Part shown: positions 1 through 8,300 of the stretch, piece after piece
How the letters are laid out: every line of letters begins with the position of its first letter
Numbering within the stretch: the stretch's first letter is position 1
DNA from: Sphingobacterium sp. HMA12
Lineage (GTDB): Bacteria > Bacteroidota > Bacteroidia > Sphingobacteriales > Sphingobacteriaceae
Direction: 5' to 3'
Length of the DNA stretch: 64,000 nucleotides
NCBI RefSeq assembly: GCF_002933815.1
Contig: NZ_BEYR01000001.1
Coordinates: 2,349,765 to 2,413,764, forward strand
Notes under the pieces: generated by a model
The model's database searches: none
Told to the model about the DNA's origin: nothing
What the model saw: the letters and a program-made list of their open reading frames with translations, nothing else
Position numbers and translations under genes: made by a program

Positions 1-403
1 TTGTCAATGGATCATAACGCTTTTGTTTCCAACCCGAAACCAGATCGGCTCCCTTATTCATAATTCGGTCATATAACTCCGGAATCTCATCCGGACTATC
101 CTGCAAATCCGCATCCATCGTAATGACCACGTCGCCTTGGGCTGCCGCAAATCCAACATTTAAAGCAGCGGATTTACCATAGTTACGTCTGAATTTAATG
201 GCTGAAATATTGCCATTTTGTGCTTTCAATTCTTCAATGATCTTCCAGGAATTATCCTTGCTCCCATCATCGACCAAAATAATTTCGTAAGAGAAGTGAT
301 TAGCCGTCATAACCCGGTCAATCCAGGCCGTTAATTCGGGTAAAGATTCTTCTTCATTAAATAATGGAACAACAACAGAAATATCCATGTGAATGTTAAT
401 CAT
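1..403 (-). CDS. Glycosyltransferase family 2 (DPM1-like), partial
   Basis: The 5' part (about 134 codons) of a GT-A fold glycosyltransferase; the rest lies beyond the window start. The sequence opens with ISVVVPLFNEEESL, followed by the nucleotide-binding ILVDDGS motif and a metal-binding TMDADLQD motif, the layout of dolichol-phosphate-mannose-synthase-like and polyprenyl-phosphate sugar transferases. Such enzymes move a sugar from a nucleotide donor to a lipid or glycan acceptor at the inner membrane; the actual sugar cannot be read. Two in-frame ATGs are possible, at 403 and 388. It lies downstream of the DUF4199 gene on the same strand and may share its transcript. Confidence 0.9.
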   Translation of the reverse strand, partial: MINIHMDISVVVPLFNEEESLPELTAWIDRVMTANHFSYEIILVDDGSKDNSWKIIEELKAQNGNISAIKFRRNYGKSAALNVGFAAAQGDVVITMDADLQDSPDEIPELYDRIMNKGADLVSGWKQKRYDPLT

Positions 404-487
404 GCTAAAAATGTACTATTTTAATACAAACAAAGGTATTACTTTTCTCAGCAATACCTTATGCACTATATTTTATTTTATAAAAAT

Positions 488-1090
488 CTACTTGACAGGC
501 TGAGCGAATACGGGTTTTTCTTTCTTGGAAAGCGCAGACAATAGCAATGCAAACACAAATTGAAACAACAATGTAATGGCCAAGCCTTTAAAGATCTGAC
601 CCAAGGTTATCTTTCCGATCGCATCAACTTGTTTTTCCAATTCGGCAATTTTCGAATCAATGACTTCATCGGGAACATTATTCTTTTCCATATACTCAAT
701 GGTCACATTAATGGTGTGTGTCACAACTTGTTCTTGCAGCGTAGGATTGACAAAATTAACATAAACCTGTGTTCCTATTGTCGAAATAATTGTCGAAATA
801 GCCAACATCATAAAAATGGATTTGAGTGCAATGGAAAAACTCCAATAACCGCCATTCGCTTTTCTTAGAGAAAAGGAAAACAATGCGGATATAACAACAA
901 ATATACCCGTATTAACAATAAATGACATAGACATAACTCCCCAAAAGGAATTCAGGTCCTTAACAACAAACAAGACGATCAGTCCAAGAATGAATGAAAT
1001 CACGCCCAGAACGACACCATAGATAATACTCTTTTTCTTGTCAATTACCGCATCGAATCCGGCATTGCTGGGGTTAATTGAATCTGCCAT
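488..1090 (-). CDS. DUF4199 family membrane protein
   Basis: A 200-aa integral membrane protein of the Bacteroidetes-specific DUF4199 type. Four hydrophobic segments are visible, at about residues 22-44, 53-72, 85-105 and 165-185. A charged region lies between the third and fourth, where glutamates and lysines alternate as in an amphipathic helix. The C-terminus is lysine-rich. Its biochemical role is unknown. It starts 2 nt after the stop of the upstream acidic protein gene and precedes a glycosyltransferase gene, so it is probably part of the dihydroorotase-like/acidic protein/DUF4199/glycosyltransferase transcript. Family assignment is from recognition of the layout, not from a search. Confidence 0.8.
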   Translation of the reverse strand: MADSINPSNAGFDAVIDKKKSIIYGVVLGVISFILGLIVLFVVKDLNSFWGVMSMSFIVNTGIFVVISALFSFSLRKANGGYWSFSIALKSIFMMLAISTIISTIGTQVYVNFVNPTLQEQVVTHTINVTIEYMEKNNVPDEVIDSKIAELEKQVDAIGKITLGQIFKGLAITLLFQFVFALLLSALSKKEKPVFAQPVK

Positions 1091-1092
1091 AA

Positions 1093-1767
1093 TTATTTAT
1101 TATAATAAGTGCTAAGAACCTTATAAAGAGCCAAATCAAACGCTTTATTGTTTGATTCCGCCGTGTATTCTTCAAATTGTTGATCACTTGGTTTCAACTC
1201 GCTAAAGAAGCTCATTACCGGATAGAACAGCTCATATACTTCACTTCTGGGATTAATCCCCCTAGCCACTTTGGCTATTTCGGCATACGGGCTATCCACT
1301 AGAATCTGGTTTGCAATGATATCTTCATAGATTTCATGTTCATCCTGAAACTCATCTTCATCAACCAATAAAAACTCTTTTAGGAAATCATCTAGCTCCG
1401 GTTCAATCTCGTCATCTTTACATTCACCTAGATAAAGGAAAATATTCAATAACTCAGTTCCACGATCTATAGTCTCATCTTCAATAGCTTCCCATTCTTC
1501 AGAGTCCAGGTAGTCATCTTCAAGCTTGAGCACATCGTTAGAAAAGAAATTCATCAATAGTAAGTCAACATAGACTTCACGAAGTTCATCAAACAAAGGA
1601 TAATCGTCAAAAGACTGATCCAGAAGTTCCAATTTCTCCAGATAGGTAGCTTCAGTATTGAATACTTGAATGATTTTCGCCAGAAATTCTGGGGCTGTAT
1701 CAATCCCGTCAACTTTTCCATAATTTAAAATACCTGCTTCAACAGCAGCTTTTACGTTTGCTTCCAT
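1093..1767 (-). CDS. Acidic hypothetical protein
   Basis: A 224-aa soluble, strongly acidic protein with no signal peptide or membrane segment; many Glu/Asp clusters occur (for example LDSEEWEAIEDE and DEDEFQDEHE). No catalytic motif is recognised. The predicted structure would be mostly helical. The gene starts 3 nt after the stop codon of the dihydroorotase-like gene and ends 2 nt before the DUF4199 gene, so it is translated within the same operon. The function is not known to me; the tight spacing suggests a shared process with its neighbours but does not identify it. Confidence 0.75.
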   Translation of the reverse strand: MEANVKAAVEAGILNYGKVDGIDTAPEFLAKIIQVFNTEATYLEKLELLDQSFDDYPLFDELREVYVDLLLMNFFSNDVLKLEDDYLDSEEWEAIEDETIDRGTELLNIFLYLGECKDDEIEPELDDFLKEFLLVDEDEFQDEHEIYEDIIANQILVDSPYAEIAKVARGINPRSEVYELFYPVMSFFSELKPSDQQFEEYTAESNNKAFDLALYKVLSTYYNK

Positions 1768-1770
1768 GGT

Positions 1771-3039
1771 TTAATCGTTTTTAATGATTTGATTATTATT
1801 GATGACCAATTCGACAGCCCCCTTTAATGTCTGCCCGAATAATGGGGAATTTTTTGATTTGGATTTATTTGTCTTTTCATCGAAATTCCAAGATTTCGCA
1901 GGGTCAAACAGCACAAGGTTCGCCATAGCCCCAGCTTTAATTTGCGGGATAGCTATGCCAAGAATTTGTCTCGGTCTAACAGCTAAGCTATGTACAATTT
2001 GCTCTTCGGTTAATCCAGCACGAATTAACAAAGGTAGCACAGTTTGCAAGCCTATAATACCGTTTTTTGCAATATGAAATTCCACATTTTTAAATTCTAT
2101 TTCCTGTGGTGTATGTTGTGAAACCACTGCATCTATGATACCGTCCTTTAAACCTTTTATCAGCGCTTTCGCATCGGCTTTGGTTCTTAATGGCGGGCTC
2201 ACTTTATAGTTACTGTCAAAACCAATGATATCCTCATCTGTAAATACCAATTGATGTGCTGCCACGTCACAAGTAACCCGAAGGCCCTTAGCTTTCGCTT
2301 TTTTAATTAGATCTACGGCTTCGGGCGTACTGATTGACGCAAAATGGATCGGGGCTTCCGTATATTCCGCAAGATATAGATCACGGGAAACCATCAAGGA
2401 TTCCGCAAGATTAGGAATTCCTTTCATTCCTAAATAAGTGCTCATCGTACCCTCATTCATTTTATTGCCACCCGCCATGGACTCATCTTCGGCATGCGAA
2501 AAAATCAGTCCCTCAAATCCTTTTGCATACAACAAAGCTCTACTCATTAGTCCTGCTTGTTGCACGCTCCTATTTCCATCACTGAAAGCAACAGCACCAT
2601 TCTGTTTCATATCATAGAGTTCGGCCATTTCCTTACCTTCCCGCTTCTTGCTAATTGCACCAATGGGATGTATATCGACAATATTTCCTTTTGCAGCATT
2701 GACCACGAGCGCCACTTCGGACCGGCTTTGAATGGCAGGCTCGGTATTAGGCATGACGGCCACGGCAGTGAAACCCCCAGCAGCAGCAGCAGCCGTTCCT
2801 GTCCGGATATCTTCTTTGGTCTCTAAACCTGGTTCCCCAAAATTGGCATGTAAATCGAAAAATCCAGGCGATAAAATCTTACCTGTTCCGTCGATGGTCT
2901 CTACGTTTTTATCAGCTACTTTGATGGTGTTTCCAATCTGTGCAATCTTCCCTTTGTCGATAAATACGTCAACAGTCTGCTGATGATATTCGTTACCCGG
3001 TAAAATTACTTTAACAGAAGTAATCAATAAGCTTTTCAT
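1771..3039 (-). CDS. pyrC: Dihydroorotase-like amidohydrolase, metal ligands degenerate
   Basis: A 422-aa protein of the class I dihydroorotase/amidohydrolase family by overall length, the GDGKxxxPGFxDLH-type entry and the FxEPGLETKEDIRTG segment. Active dihydroorotases close the dihydroorotate ring in pyrimidine synthesis using zinc. Here several expected ligands differ: the HxH pair is H64-A-N66, the HxxH-ST segment reads H232-FAS-IST with Ser235 in place of the second His, the TDHAP signature reads VSQHTPQ with Gln308 for the Asp, and the N of NPPLR is Ser281. His182 (SHAED) is kept. It may be a non-catalytic homologue like the PyrC-prime/PyrX proteins that associate with aspartate carbamoyltransferase. 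First gene of a minus-strand cluster. Confidence 0.8.
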   Translation of the reverse strand: MKSLLITSVKVILPGNEYHQQTVDVFIDKGKIAQIGNTIKVADKNVETIDGTGKILSPGFFDLHANFGEPGLETKEDIRTGTAAAAAGGFTAVAVMPNTEPAIQSRSEVALVVNAAKGNIVDIHPIGAISKKREGKEMAELYDMKQNGAVAFSDGNRSVQQAGLMSRALLYAKGFEGLIFSHAEDESMAGGNKMNEGTMSTYLGMKGIPNLAESLMVSRDLYLAEYTEAPIHFASISTPEAVDLIKKAKAKGLRVTCDVAAHQLVFTDEDIIGFDSNYKVSPPLRTKADAKALIKGLKDGIIDAVVSQHTPQEIEFKNVEFHIAKNGIIGLQTVLPLLIRAGLTEEQIVHSLAVRPRQILGIAIPQIKAGAMANLVLFDPAKSWNFDEKTNKSKSKNSPLFGQTLKGAVELVINNNQIIKND

Positions 3040-3254
3040 ATATGAATGTGATTGAAATTAATAGGATACAAATTGTCTGTTGAAGCATGTAGCGTGTTCT
3101 CCGGCAACAAACAAAAAACGAATTTATCACTATAAATTGTATAGCCATAAACAGATTTTTCGCGTGATGCTTTTGATTGCTTCATTTCGAGAAACAAAGT
3201 TACAAAATACAATTTTATTATAGAACACTAAAAATAGATTTCAGTGAACATTCA

Positions 3255-3824
3255 TTAGGAATTTTCTCCCCATTGATAATGCTTAAAATCAAATCCGGCC
3301 AAACTCAAAATCCGATCAACCACAGTCTCAGCCAACTCCTCCAAAGTTTTTGGTAAGCTATAGAAAGACGGAGAAGCTGGACAAATAATTCCACCTGCCT
3401 CTGTAACCAATTTCATATTCTGAATATGAATAATGCTTAGTGGTGTCTCACGTGTAACTAAAATAAGTTTCCTCCTTTCCTTTAACATAACGTCCGCTGC
3501 ACGGGTGGTAAGATCTGAAGAAGTCCCATAGGCTATTCTGGACAAGGTTCCCATAGAACAAGGACAAACAATCATGGTATCAAAACGCGCCGAACCCGAT
3601 GCAAAAGGAGCAAAAAAGTCATTTTTATCGTAGAACTTGAAAGGCACGTCCTGGTAACTCTCATCACCCAATTCAGCCCGCCATACATCCTTCGCATTAT
3701 TTGACATCACAATACCCACCTCAGTAATCTGAGATTTTAGCGAATTCAGTTTTTCCAGCAGTAACTTCGCATATATAGAGCCACTCGCTCCCGTAATAGC
3801 AACAACAATCTTTCTTTTGGACAT
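3255..3824 (-). CDS. ubiX: UbiX-like flavin prenyltransferase
   Basis: A 189-aa UbiX/Pad1 family protein. It makes prenylated FMN from FMN and dimethylallyl phosphate, the cofactor of UbiD-type decarboxylases. The flavin-binding ITGASGSIYAKLLLEKL segment is at the N-terminus. The CPCSMGTLSRIAYG segment lies mid-protein and is followed by LILVTRETPLS and the CPASPSFY motif, all typical. Length matches the family (about 190 aa). The ATG at 3824 is preferred over 3845 because it starts directly with SKRKIVVAITGA. A TAGCTTTG promoter element lies about 20 bp upstream. No ubiD partner is visible in the window. Confidence 0.9.
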   Translation of the reverse strand: MSKRKIVVAITGASGSIYAKLLLEKLNSLKSQITEVGIVMSNNAKDVWRAELGDESYQDVPFKFYDKNDFFAPFASGSARFDTMIVCPCSMGTLSRIAYGTSSDLTTRAADVMLKERRKLILVTRETPLSIIHIQNMKLVTEAGGIICPASPSFYSLPKTLEELAETVVDRILSLAGFDFKHYQWGENS

Positions 3825-3842
3825 TTCTTTTAAATATAAAAA

Positions 3843-3874
3843 CAAAGCTATAAAAAAAGGGTCGAAGTGAGAAA
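3843..3874 (-). promoter_or_regulatory. Candidate ubiX promoter
   Basis: On the minus strand TTTC (3874-3871), 20 bp, then TAGCTTTG (3850-3843), matching the Bacteroidetes -33 TTTG / -7 TAnnTTTG pattern with one change. It ends 18 bp before the chosen ATG and overlaps the T-run of the terminator-like hairpin at 3852-3885. Confidence 0.5.
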
Positions 3875-3920
3875 CACTCGACCCTACATCTACCTATGAA
3901 AAACATGCCCTTGGGAGGGG
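3852..3920 (-). ncRNA. Candidate small RNA (about 65-70 nt) upstream of ubiX
   Basis: On the minus strand a canonical promoter, TTTG (3955-3952), 18 bp, TACTTTTG (3933-3926), is followed about 70 nt later by an intrinsic terminator: arms AGGGTCGA (3858-3865) and TCGACCCT (3878-3885) extended by GTG/CAC, then a seven-T run. The short transcript begins with a C-rich CCCCTCCC stretch complementary to Shine-Dalgarno-like sequences and an internal GCCC/GGGC pairing. No Rfam class is recognised. It could instead be a leader attenuator for ubiX, or encode a short peptide (an ATG at 3906 opens a frame through the hairpin). Confidence 0.4.
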
Positions 3921-4171
3921 CTTAACAAAAGTACATCTACTTTTTAATTTTCAAAAATATTATATGAATTACTACACATTTGTGTATATAAATTCTCAAA
4001 AAACACCACTTTTGCCCCTGATCCCATCCGAATTATTACTCCAATTTATATCACTTGCAATTTTTTCAGGATTTATGACAACCCGATTTCGCAAATAAAT
4101 TCGCTACTCAAACAGTTATTTTCATTAATAAAACCTATTTTAGTAGGAGAGTTACGCAATTACATTTGAAA

Positions 4172-4822
4172 ATGAATCTTTCTGTTTTAGAGCAATATAT
4201 TGAAGAAGGCAAAAGCCACGACATCGACCTACTATTGATTGGAAACCCTGAATTATTACAAGAGACCACCAGTCATGGTATTTCACCCTTATTATTGGCA
4301 TGTTACTACAATAAACCGCAAATTATCCGAATACTTCTGCAACACACCAAAACGATGACCATCCATGAGGCCTGTGCAGCAGGATTGACCGCATACGTGG
4401 AGGCTATTATTCAACAGGCTCCATCGGTTGTCAATGAATGGTCTTCCCATGGGTTTACACCTTTGTTGTTGGCAACCTATTTCAACAGAGTTGACATTGT
4501 CCGTCTATTGTTATCCAAAAAGGTAAATCCTAATGTAGCCAGCAGAAACGAACAACTCAGCTCCCCCCTACATATTGCTGCTTCAAATAATAACGAAGAA
4601 ATCGGCAAAATGCTTATGGAAGCCGATGCCGATGTCAATGCGGTTCAAGCAACGGGTGAAACGGCATTACATTATGCCGCCCAACACGGAAATATTGACT
4701 TCATTGTCACCTTGCTTGAATTTGGTGCAGATACAAAAATCTTCAACCTGGCAGGATTCAGCCCAGCGGACTTCGCTTTGGAAAAAGGATATAAGGAAAT
4801 TGCCGAAATACTCGCGAATTAA
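4172..4822 (+). CDS. Ankyrin repeat protein
   Basis: A 216-aa protein built of about six ankyrin repeats; the TPLLLATYFNRVDIVRLLL, SPLHIAASNNNEEIGKML and TALHYAAQHGNIDFIVTLLEFGAD units are clear. Ankyrin repeats are protein-binding scaffolds; no other domain, signal peptide or membrane segment is present, so the partner and role are unknown. I use the ATG at 4172 rather than the TTG two codons upstream. A TACATTTG element at 4161-4168 lies directly before the ATG, so a very short leader is possible. The last 4 bp overlap the convergent DUF2851 gene. Confidence 0.85.
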   Translation: MNLSVLEQYIEEGKSHDIDLLLIGNPELLQETTSHGISPLLLACYYNKPQIIRILLQHTKTMTIHEACAAGLTAYVEAIIQQAPSVVNEWSSHGFTPLLLATYFNRVDIVRLLLSKKVNPNVASRNEQLSSPLHIAASNNNEEIGKMLMEADADVNAVQATGETALHYAAQHGNIDFIVTLLEFGADTKIFNLAGFSPADFALEKGYKEIAEILAN

Positions 4823-6102
4823 CCACTTCGCATAATTTCGGCACCAATCCGGCAATGAAGACACTGTCTCTTATCGCAGTACATTTTCTTCAATTGCAAT
4901 ATCGCCTGGCTTTGGGCAGCATTTTCGGCATGCCAGTCAAATTCTCCAAACCGTTTTATGATTGCATTTTTCTCAACAGGAAGCATTTCCAAAAAATAAA
5001 TGGCCTTGTCAATATACCGTTCTATCCCATAATATTTGCCATAAGCAAAAAGAAATAGTACCACAACATTCACAATGAGGATATCAATGGTATCTTTCCC
5101 TATTTTTCCAGAATGCGCCGTACGCTCCTTACCTCTTGGTAAAAAACGAGATTTCCAGTACTCACTTAACCTTCCAATACGAAACAATGAACGTGCATCC
5201 TCTAAATTTTCCAGATCCAAAATCATTGAAAAACTTAATGACTTATCAGTAAATAAGCTTACCAACTGCGCTATGCGAAGTTCAGGAAAATTATAAGGTC
5301 GCATTCGTAGTTTTTTCCAATCACCGCTTACAACCTCAATTCTATGAGCACCCTGTTGATAAACAAACTCATTATAGAGTAATTTAGCATATTCATCCTC
5401 CTCATTGCTGGATAAGAATCCAGCTGTTCCAAAAAAAATTGCTTCGATCTTCAAGGTATTCGAACGATATTTTTTCAATAAAGATATAGGAAGTTTTTCT
5501 CCAAGCTCATGAAATGCCTCTGCATTCACTTTCAGCCCCATACATCTACACATCCAGATCCAAAATACCTTTTCCCAATCCTTGTCGTTATCAGCCAATA
5601 AACTAAAGATCGTCTGAACTTTCATCTCTAGGCGCTCATAAGATAATGCGCCCAACCACATTGTCTTTTTTAGAACATCAACTGAACTTAACTGCGACTG
5701 ACAAGGAATCCAGTTTGTCGTATTCATCATTGTCGAATACCGATCGAGCAAATGCTGATTTACGTACGCCGAAAGCAACATCGTTGGGATAACACTCCCA
5801 TCACTTCGGTATATGACTTTATCATTTACCCAGACAACATGAAGGATAACATTATTATAAGCTGAATCATCCTGGTGATGATGCCGATCCCAATCCGATG
5901 AACGAATATGGAGTTCTATATTTCCATACCATTTTTTGTCTCCGAGTATGATATGAGACATTAAAAAATCCGGTCCTGCGTTCAGGTTATGCTGACCAAA
6001 GTTTATCAAAATCAACGGCTCTCCGTCCGTGGATCGCAACCCTATTGTATTGAATAGCCGTAGTTTCCAGATAAACTGCATTAAGTTTTCTGTCATCACC
6101 AT
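4819..6102 (-). CDS. DUF2851 family protein
   Basis: A 427-aa soluble protein of the DUF2851 family found mainly in Bacteroidetes. The N-terminal part has the conserved GPDFLMSHIILGDKKWYGNIELHI region, then the SSDWDRHHHQDDSAYNNVILHVVW segment, rich in His/Asp and looking like a nuclease-fold core (the conserved IELH and NVILHVV strands). The C-terminus carries a cysteine cluster of CDKRQCLHCRIG form that may bind metal. Its function is not established. Convergent with the ankyrin gene (4-bp overlap). Confidence 0.8.
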   Translation of the reverse strand: MVMTENLMQFIWKLRLFNTIGLRSTDGEPLILINFGQHNLNAGPDFLMSHIILGDKKWYGNIELHIRSSDWDRHHHQDDSAYNNVILHVVWVNDKVIYRSDGSVIPTMLLSAYVNQHLLDRYSTMMNTTNWIPCQSQLSSVDVLKKTMWLGALSYERLEMKVQTIFSLLADNDKDWEKVFWIWMCRCMGLKVNAEAFHELGEKLPISLLKKYRSNTLKIEAIFFGTAGFLSSNEEDEYAKLLYNEFVYQQGAHRIEVVSGDWKKLRMRPYNFPELRIAQLVSLFTDKSLSFSMILDLENLEDARSLFRIGRLSEYWKSRFLPRGKERTAHSGKIGKDTIDILIVNVVVLFLFAYGKYYGIERYIDKAIYFLEMLPVEKNAIIKRFGEFDWHAENAAQSQAILQLKKMYCDKRQCLHCRIGAEIMRSG

Positions 6103-6172
6103 AATTGTATACTAAGAAATTAAGCTAACCGGCTATGATTTATAATTTCTTAAATATACAATTTTATCCGAA

Positions 6173-7216
6173 CTATTTCACATAGATTGACAACAAGTCA
6201 CTTGAAATCATCTGTGTTTCCAAAATCCGTCCATTTAACTTTGGAGCAGAAACACCACTATGCAATTCCTTCTCCGATCGAAACACGCGTGCTTCATCCC
6301 AAAGAGCCGCATCAATAAATGTTTGTAAAGTCTTTGCTCCCCCTTCAATGATAATGGACTGTACATCCATCAGGTACAATTGATAAAGGATACTTTGCGG
6401 TAAATACAGGCCATAATTTTCAAGTTCAATATGCTTAATATGTCCTTGCCAATCTGTTTTTTTTGCATTAAACACAATGGTATCGGCTTTTTCATCAAAA
6501 ATCTTAGCATCAGGAGATATGACCAGATCCCGATCTATCAACACGCGGATTGGATTTTTACCTTTCCAATGCCTAACAGTCAAACTAGGATCATCCAGTT
6601 GAGCAGTATGCGTCCCCACTAAAATTGCGTCCTCCTCTGCGCGCCAACGATGAGTCAATTGCTGGCTTGCGGCATTACTGATCCACACCTGCTTATCCTG
6701 TTGACCCATCAATCCATCTTTAGATTGTGCCCATTTTAAAATAACATATGGTCGATGTTGGCTGATTCGTGTAAAAAAACGGCGGTTGAGCCAGACCGCT
6801 TCCTTCTCCAAAAGCCCAATTTCAACCTCAATACCAGCCGCTCTCAGTATTTCAATACCTTTACCATTGACTTTTGCATAGAGATCCAGACAAGCGACAA
6901 AAACCTTCAATGGTTTTAAATCGGCGATCATATTGGCGCAGGGAGGTGTTTTACCGTAGTGTGCACAAGGTTCAAGACTGACATAAAATGTACTTGCAGC
7001 CAGTAATTCCTTTGCCGAATCACCATACCGCTCCAGCACCTGACTTACAGCATTAACTTCCGCATGAGGACCTCCGTAAGGAGAAGTGTACCCCTCTCCT
7101 ATAATCTTGTCATTATGGACGATAACTGCACCCACCATGGGGTTTGGACTTACAGACCCTGCTCCTAGCTGAGCGAGATCCAAGCAGCGTTGCATATATT
7201 GCCTGTGCATATTCAT
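6173..7216 (-). CDS. ribD: Riboflavin biosynthesis deaminase/reductase RibD
   Basis: A 347-aa bifunctional enzyme of riboflavin synthesis. The N-terminal cytidine-deaminase-like domain (about residues 1-145) has the zinc site GPHAEVNA and EPCAHYGKTPPCANMI and deaminates the pyrimidine intermediate. The C-terminal reductase domain (about 150-347) reduces the ribosyl side chain with NADPH and shows RPYVILKWAQSKDG and a SIIIEGGAKTL motif. Both halves and the length are normal for the family. The gene is divergent from prmC with only 33 bp between the starts; a TAGATTTG element (7228-7221 on the minus strand) is immediately upstream. Candidate ATGs are 7216 and 7210. Confidence 0.95.
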   Translation of the reverse strand: MNMHRQYMQRCLDLAQLGAGSVSPNPMVGAVIVHNDKIIGEGYTSPYGGPHAEVNAVSQVLERYGDSAKELLAASTFYVSLEPCAHYGKTPPCANMIADLKPLKVFVACLDLYAKVNGKGIEILRAAGIEVEIGLLEKEAVWLNRRFFTRISQHRPYVILKWAQSKDGLMGQQDKQVWISNAASQQLTHRWRAEEDAILVGTHTAQLDDPSLTVRHWKGKNPIRVLIDRDLVISPDAKIFDEKADTIVFNAKKTDWQGHIKHIELENYGLYLPQSILYQLYLMDVQSIIIEGGAKTLQTFIDAALWDEARVFRSEKELHSGVSAPKLNGRILETQMISSDLLSIYVK

Positions 7217-7220
7217 AATG

Positions 7221-7245
7221 CAAATCTATGAAAATCGTACCTTTG
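7221..7245. promoter_or_regulatory. Overlapping divergent ribD/prmC promoter elements
   Basis: Between the divergent starts are TACCTTTG on the plus strand (7238-7245, 4 bp before the prmC ATG) and TAGATTTG on the minus strand (7228-7221, 4 bp before the ribD ATG). Both match the TAnnTTTG -7 consensus but no clear TTTG lies 19-21 bp upstream of either. The positions imply extremely short or no leaders. Confidence 0.4.
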
Positions 7246-7249
7246 ATGC

Positions 7250-8110
7250 ATGAGAATACTTCAAGATTTCGAATTATCGTTTCAACATGAATTAAAGTCC
7301 ATATATGACAGTGACGAAATAAAATCCATATTTCTACTTGTGGTCGAAGAATTATTGGGTATAAAAAGAATAACATATCCTTTTAAAAAGGATGATTTCG
7401 TTTCTGAAAACGAGGCTGCTCATTTCCAGAGGATTCTTCATGATCTCAAAAAAAGCAGACCGATCCAATATATTTTAAATAAGGCAGATTTTTACGGTGA
7501 GTTTTTCGAGGTGAATGAATCGGTTCTGATCCCGAGACAGGAGACGGAGGAACTCGTTGATCTGATTATAAAAACACATGCTTCCTCATCGTATCTAAAG
7601 GTGATTGATATCGGCACTGGCTCAGGTTGCATTCCCATTATTTTATCAAAATACTTAAATCAGGCACAGGTGACTACGGTAGATATCTCTAAAGAAGCGA
7701 TCCATACCGCCAGAAAAAATGCGCAACGCCTGGGAGAACCCGTTCATTTCATCAATGCGGATATTTTAGAATGGGATTACGTCTTTTCAGACCAACAATA
7801 CGATATTATCGTTTCCAACCCGCCTTATATTACACCAAGTGAAAAACAGCAAATGCAGCAAAATGTATTGGCCTATGAACCTGAACTCGCTTTATTCATT
7901 GAAGAAAGTGCGCCGCTGATCTTTTATGATGTTATTTCATCTTTTGCTTTAAAACATTTGGCACCAAACGGAGATCTTTATTTTGAAATTAATCAATATC
8001 TGGGACCGGAAACCAAGGATCTCATCGAGAAAAAGGGCTTTCAGCAAGTGCAGCTCATCAAAGATATCCACGGTGCCAACCGGATAATCCATGCTAAGAA
8101 AAGCATATAG
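7250..8110 (+). CDS. prmC: Peptide chain release factor glutamine methyltransferase PrmC
   Basis: A 286-aa SAM-dependent methyltransferase that methylates the glutamine of the GGQ motif in release factors. The N-terminal helical domain (about 1-95) contains the family's RPIQYILNKADFYGEFFEV region with LIPRQETEELV. The Rossmann core has VIDIGTGSGCIPI (SAM loop) and the catalytic SNPPYI motif. Length and order are normal. It runs divergently from ribD and is followed by tRNA-Lys on the same strand after about 117 bp. Confidence 0.95.
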   Translation: MRILQDFELSFQHELKSIYDSDEIKSIFLLVVEELLGIKRITYPFKKDDFVSENEAAHFQRILHDLKKSRPIQYILNKADFYGEFFEVNESVLIPRQETEELVDLIIKTHASSSYLKVIDIGTGSGCIPIILSKYLNQAQVTTVDISKEAIHTARKNAQRLGEPVHFINADILEWDYVFSDQQYDIIVSNPPYITPSEKQQMQQNVLAYEPELALFIEESAPLIFYDVISSFALKHLAPNGDLYFEINQYLGPETKDLIEKKGFQQVQLIKDIHGANRIIHAKKSI

Positions 8111-8173
8111 AAAAAATAATCTTTTTATTTACTAGACAGTTAACGCCGATCAACCAAATTTTAGAACCAATTA

Positions 8174-8205
8174 TTTGGAGCATATCAAAAGAAACTCTAC
8201 CTTTG
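8174..8205 (+). promoter_or_regulatory. tRNA-Lys promoter
   Basis: TTTG at 8174-8177, a 20-bp spacer, and TACCTTTG at 8198-8205, an exact match to the Bacteroidetes -33/-7 consensus, 22 bp before the mature tRNA 5' end. Confidence 0.75.
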
Positions 8206-8227
8206 CATCACTTTCAAAAACAGAAAG

Positions 8228-8300
8228 GATTCCGTAGCTCAGCTGGTAGAGCAATACACTTTTAATGTATGGGTCCTGGGTTCGAATCCCAGCGGGATCA
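8228..8300 (+). tRNA. tRNA-Lys (anticodon UUU)
   Basis: A 73-nt cloverleaf. The acceptor stem GATTCCG pairs with CGGGATC (one G-U), the D arm contains AGCTCAGCTGGTAGAGC, and the anticodon stem ATACA/TGTAT closes the loop CTTTTAA with TTT as anticodon. The T arm has GGTTCGAATCC. The discriminator base is A and CCA is not encoded. The ICE is inserted at the 3' end, which remains intact, so the tRNA should still be functional. The recombinase gene on the other strand ends inside it. Confidence 0.97.

Noticed and set aside
3721..3906. 61-codon minus-strand ORF over the ubiX start
   Set aside because: It reads through the terminator hairpin and overlaps ubiX in another frame with a composition unlike a protein; kept only as a possible leader peptide alternative.
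4166..4171. TTG start for the ankyrin protein
   Set aside because: The TTG overlaps the TACATTTG promoter-like element, and an ATG follows two codons later.
8228..8300. tRNA-Lys disrupted by the ICE
   Set aside because: The acceptor, D, anticodon and T stems all pair and the 3' end is complete, so the gene is restored rather than broken.
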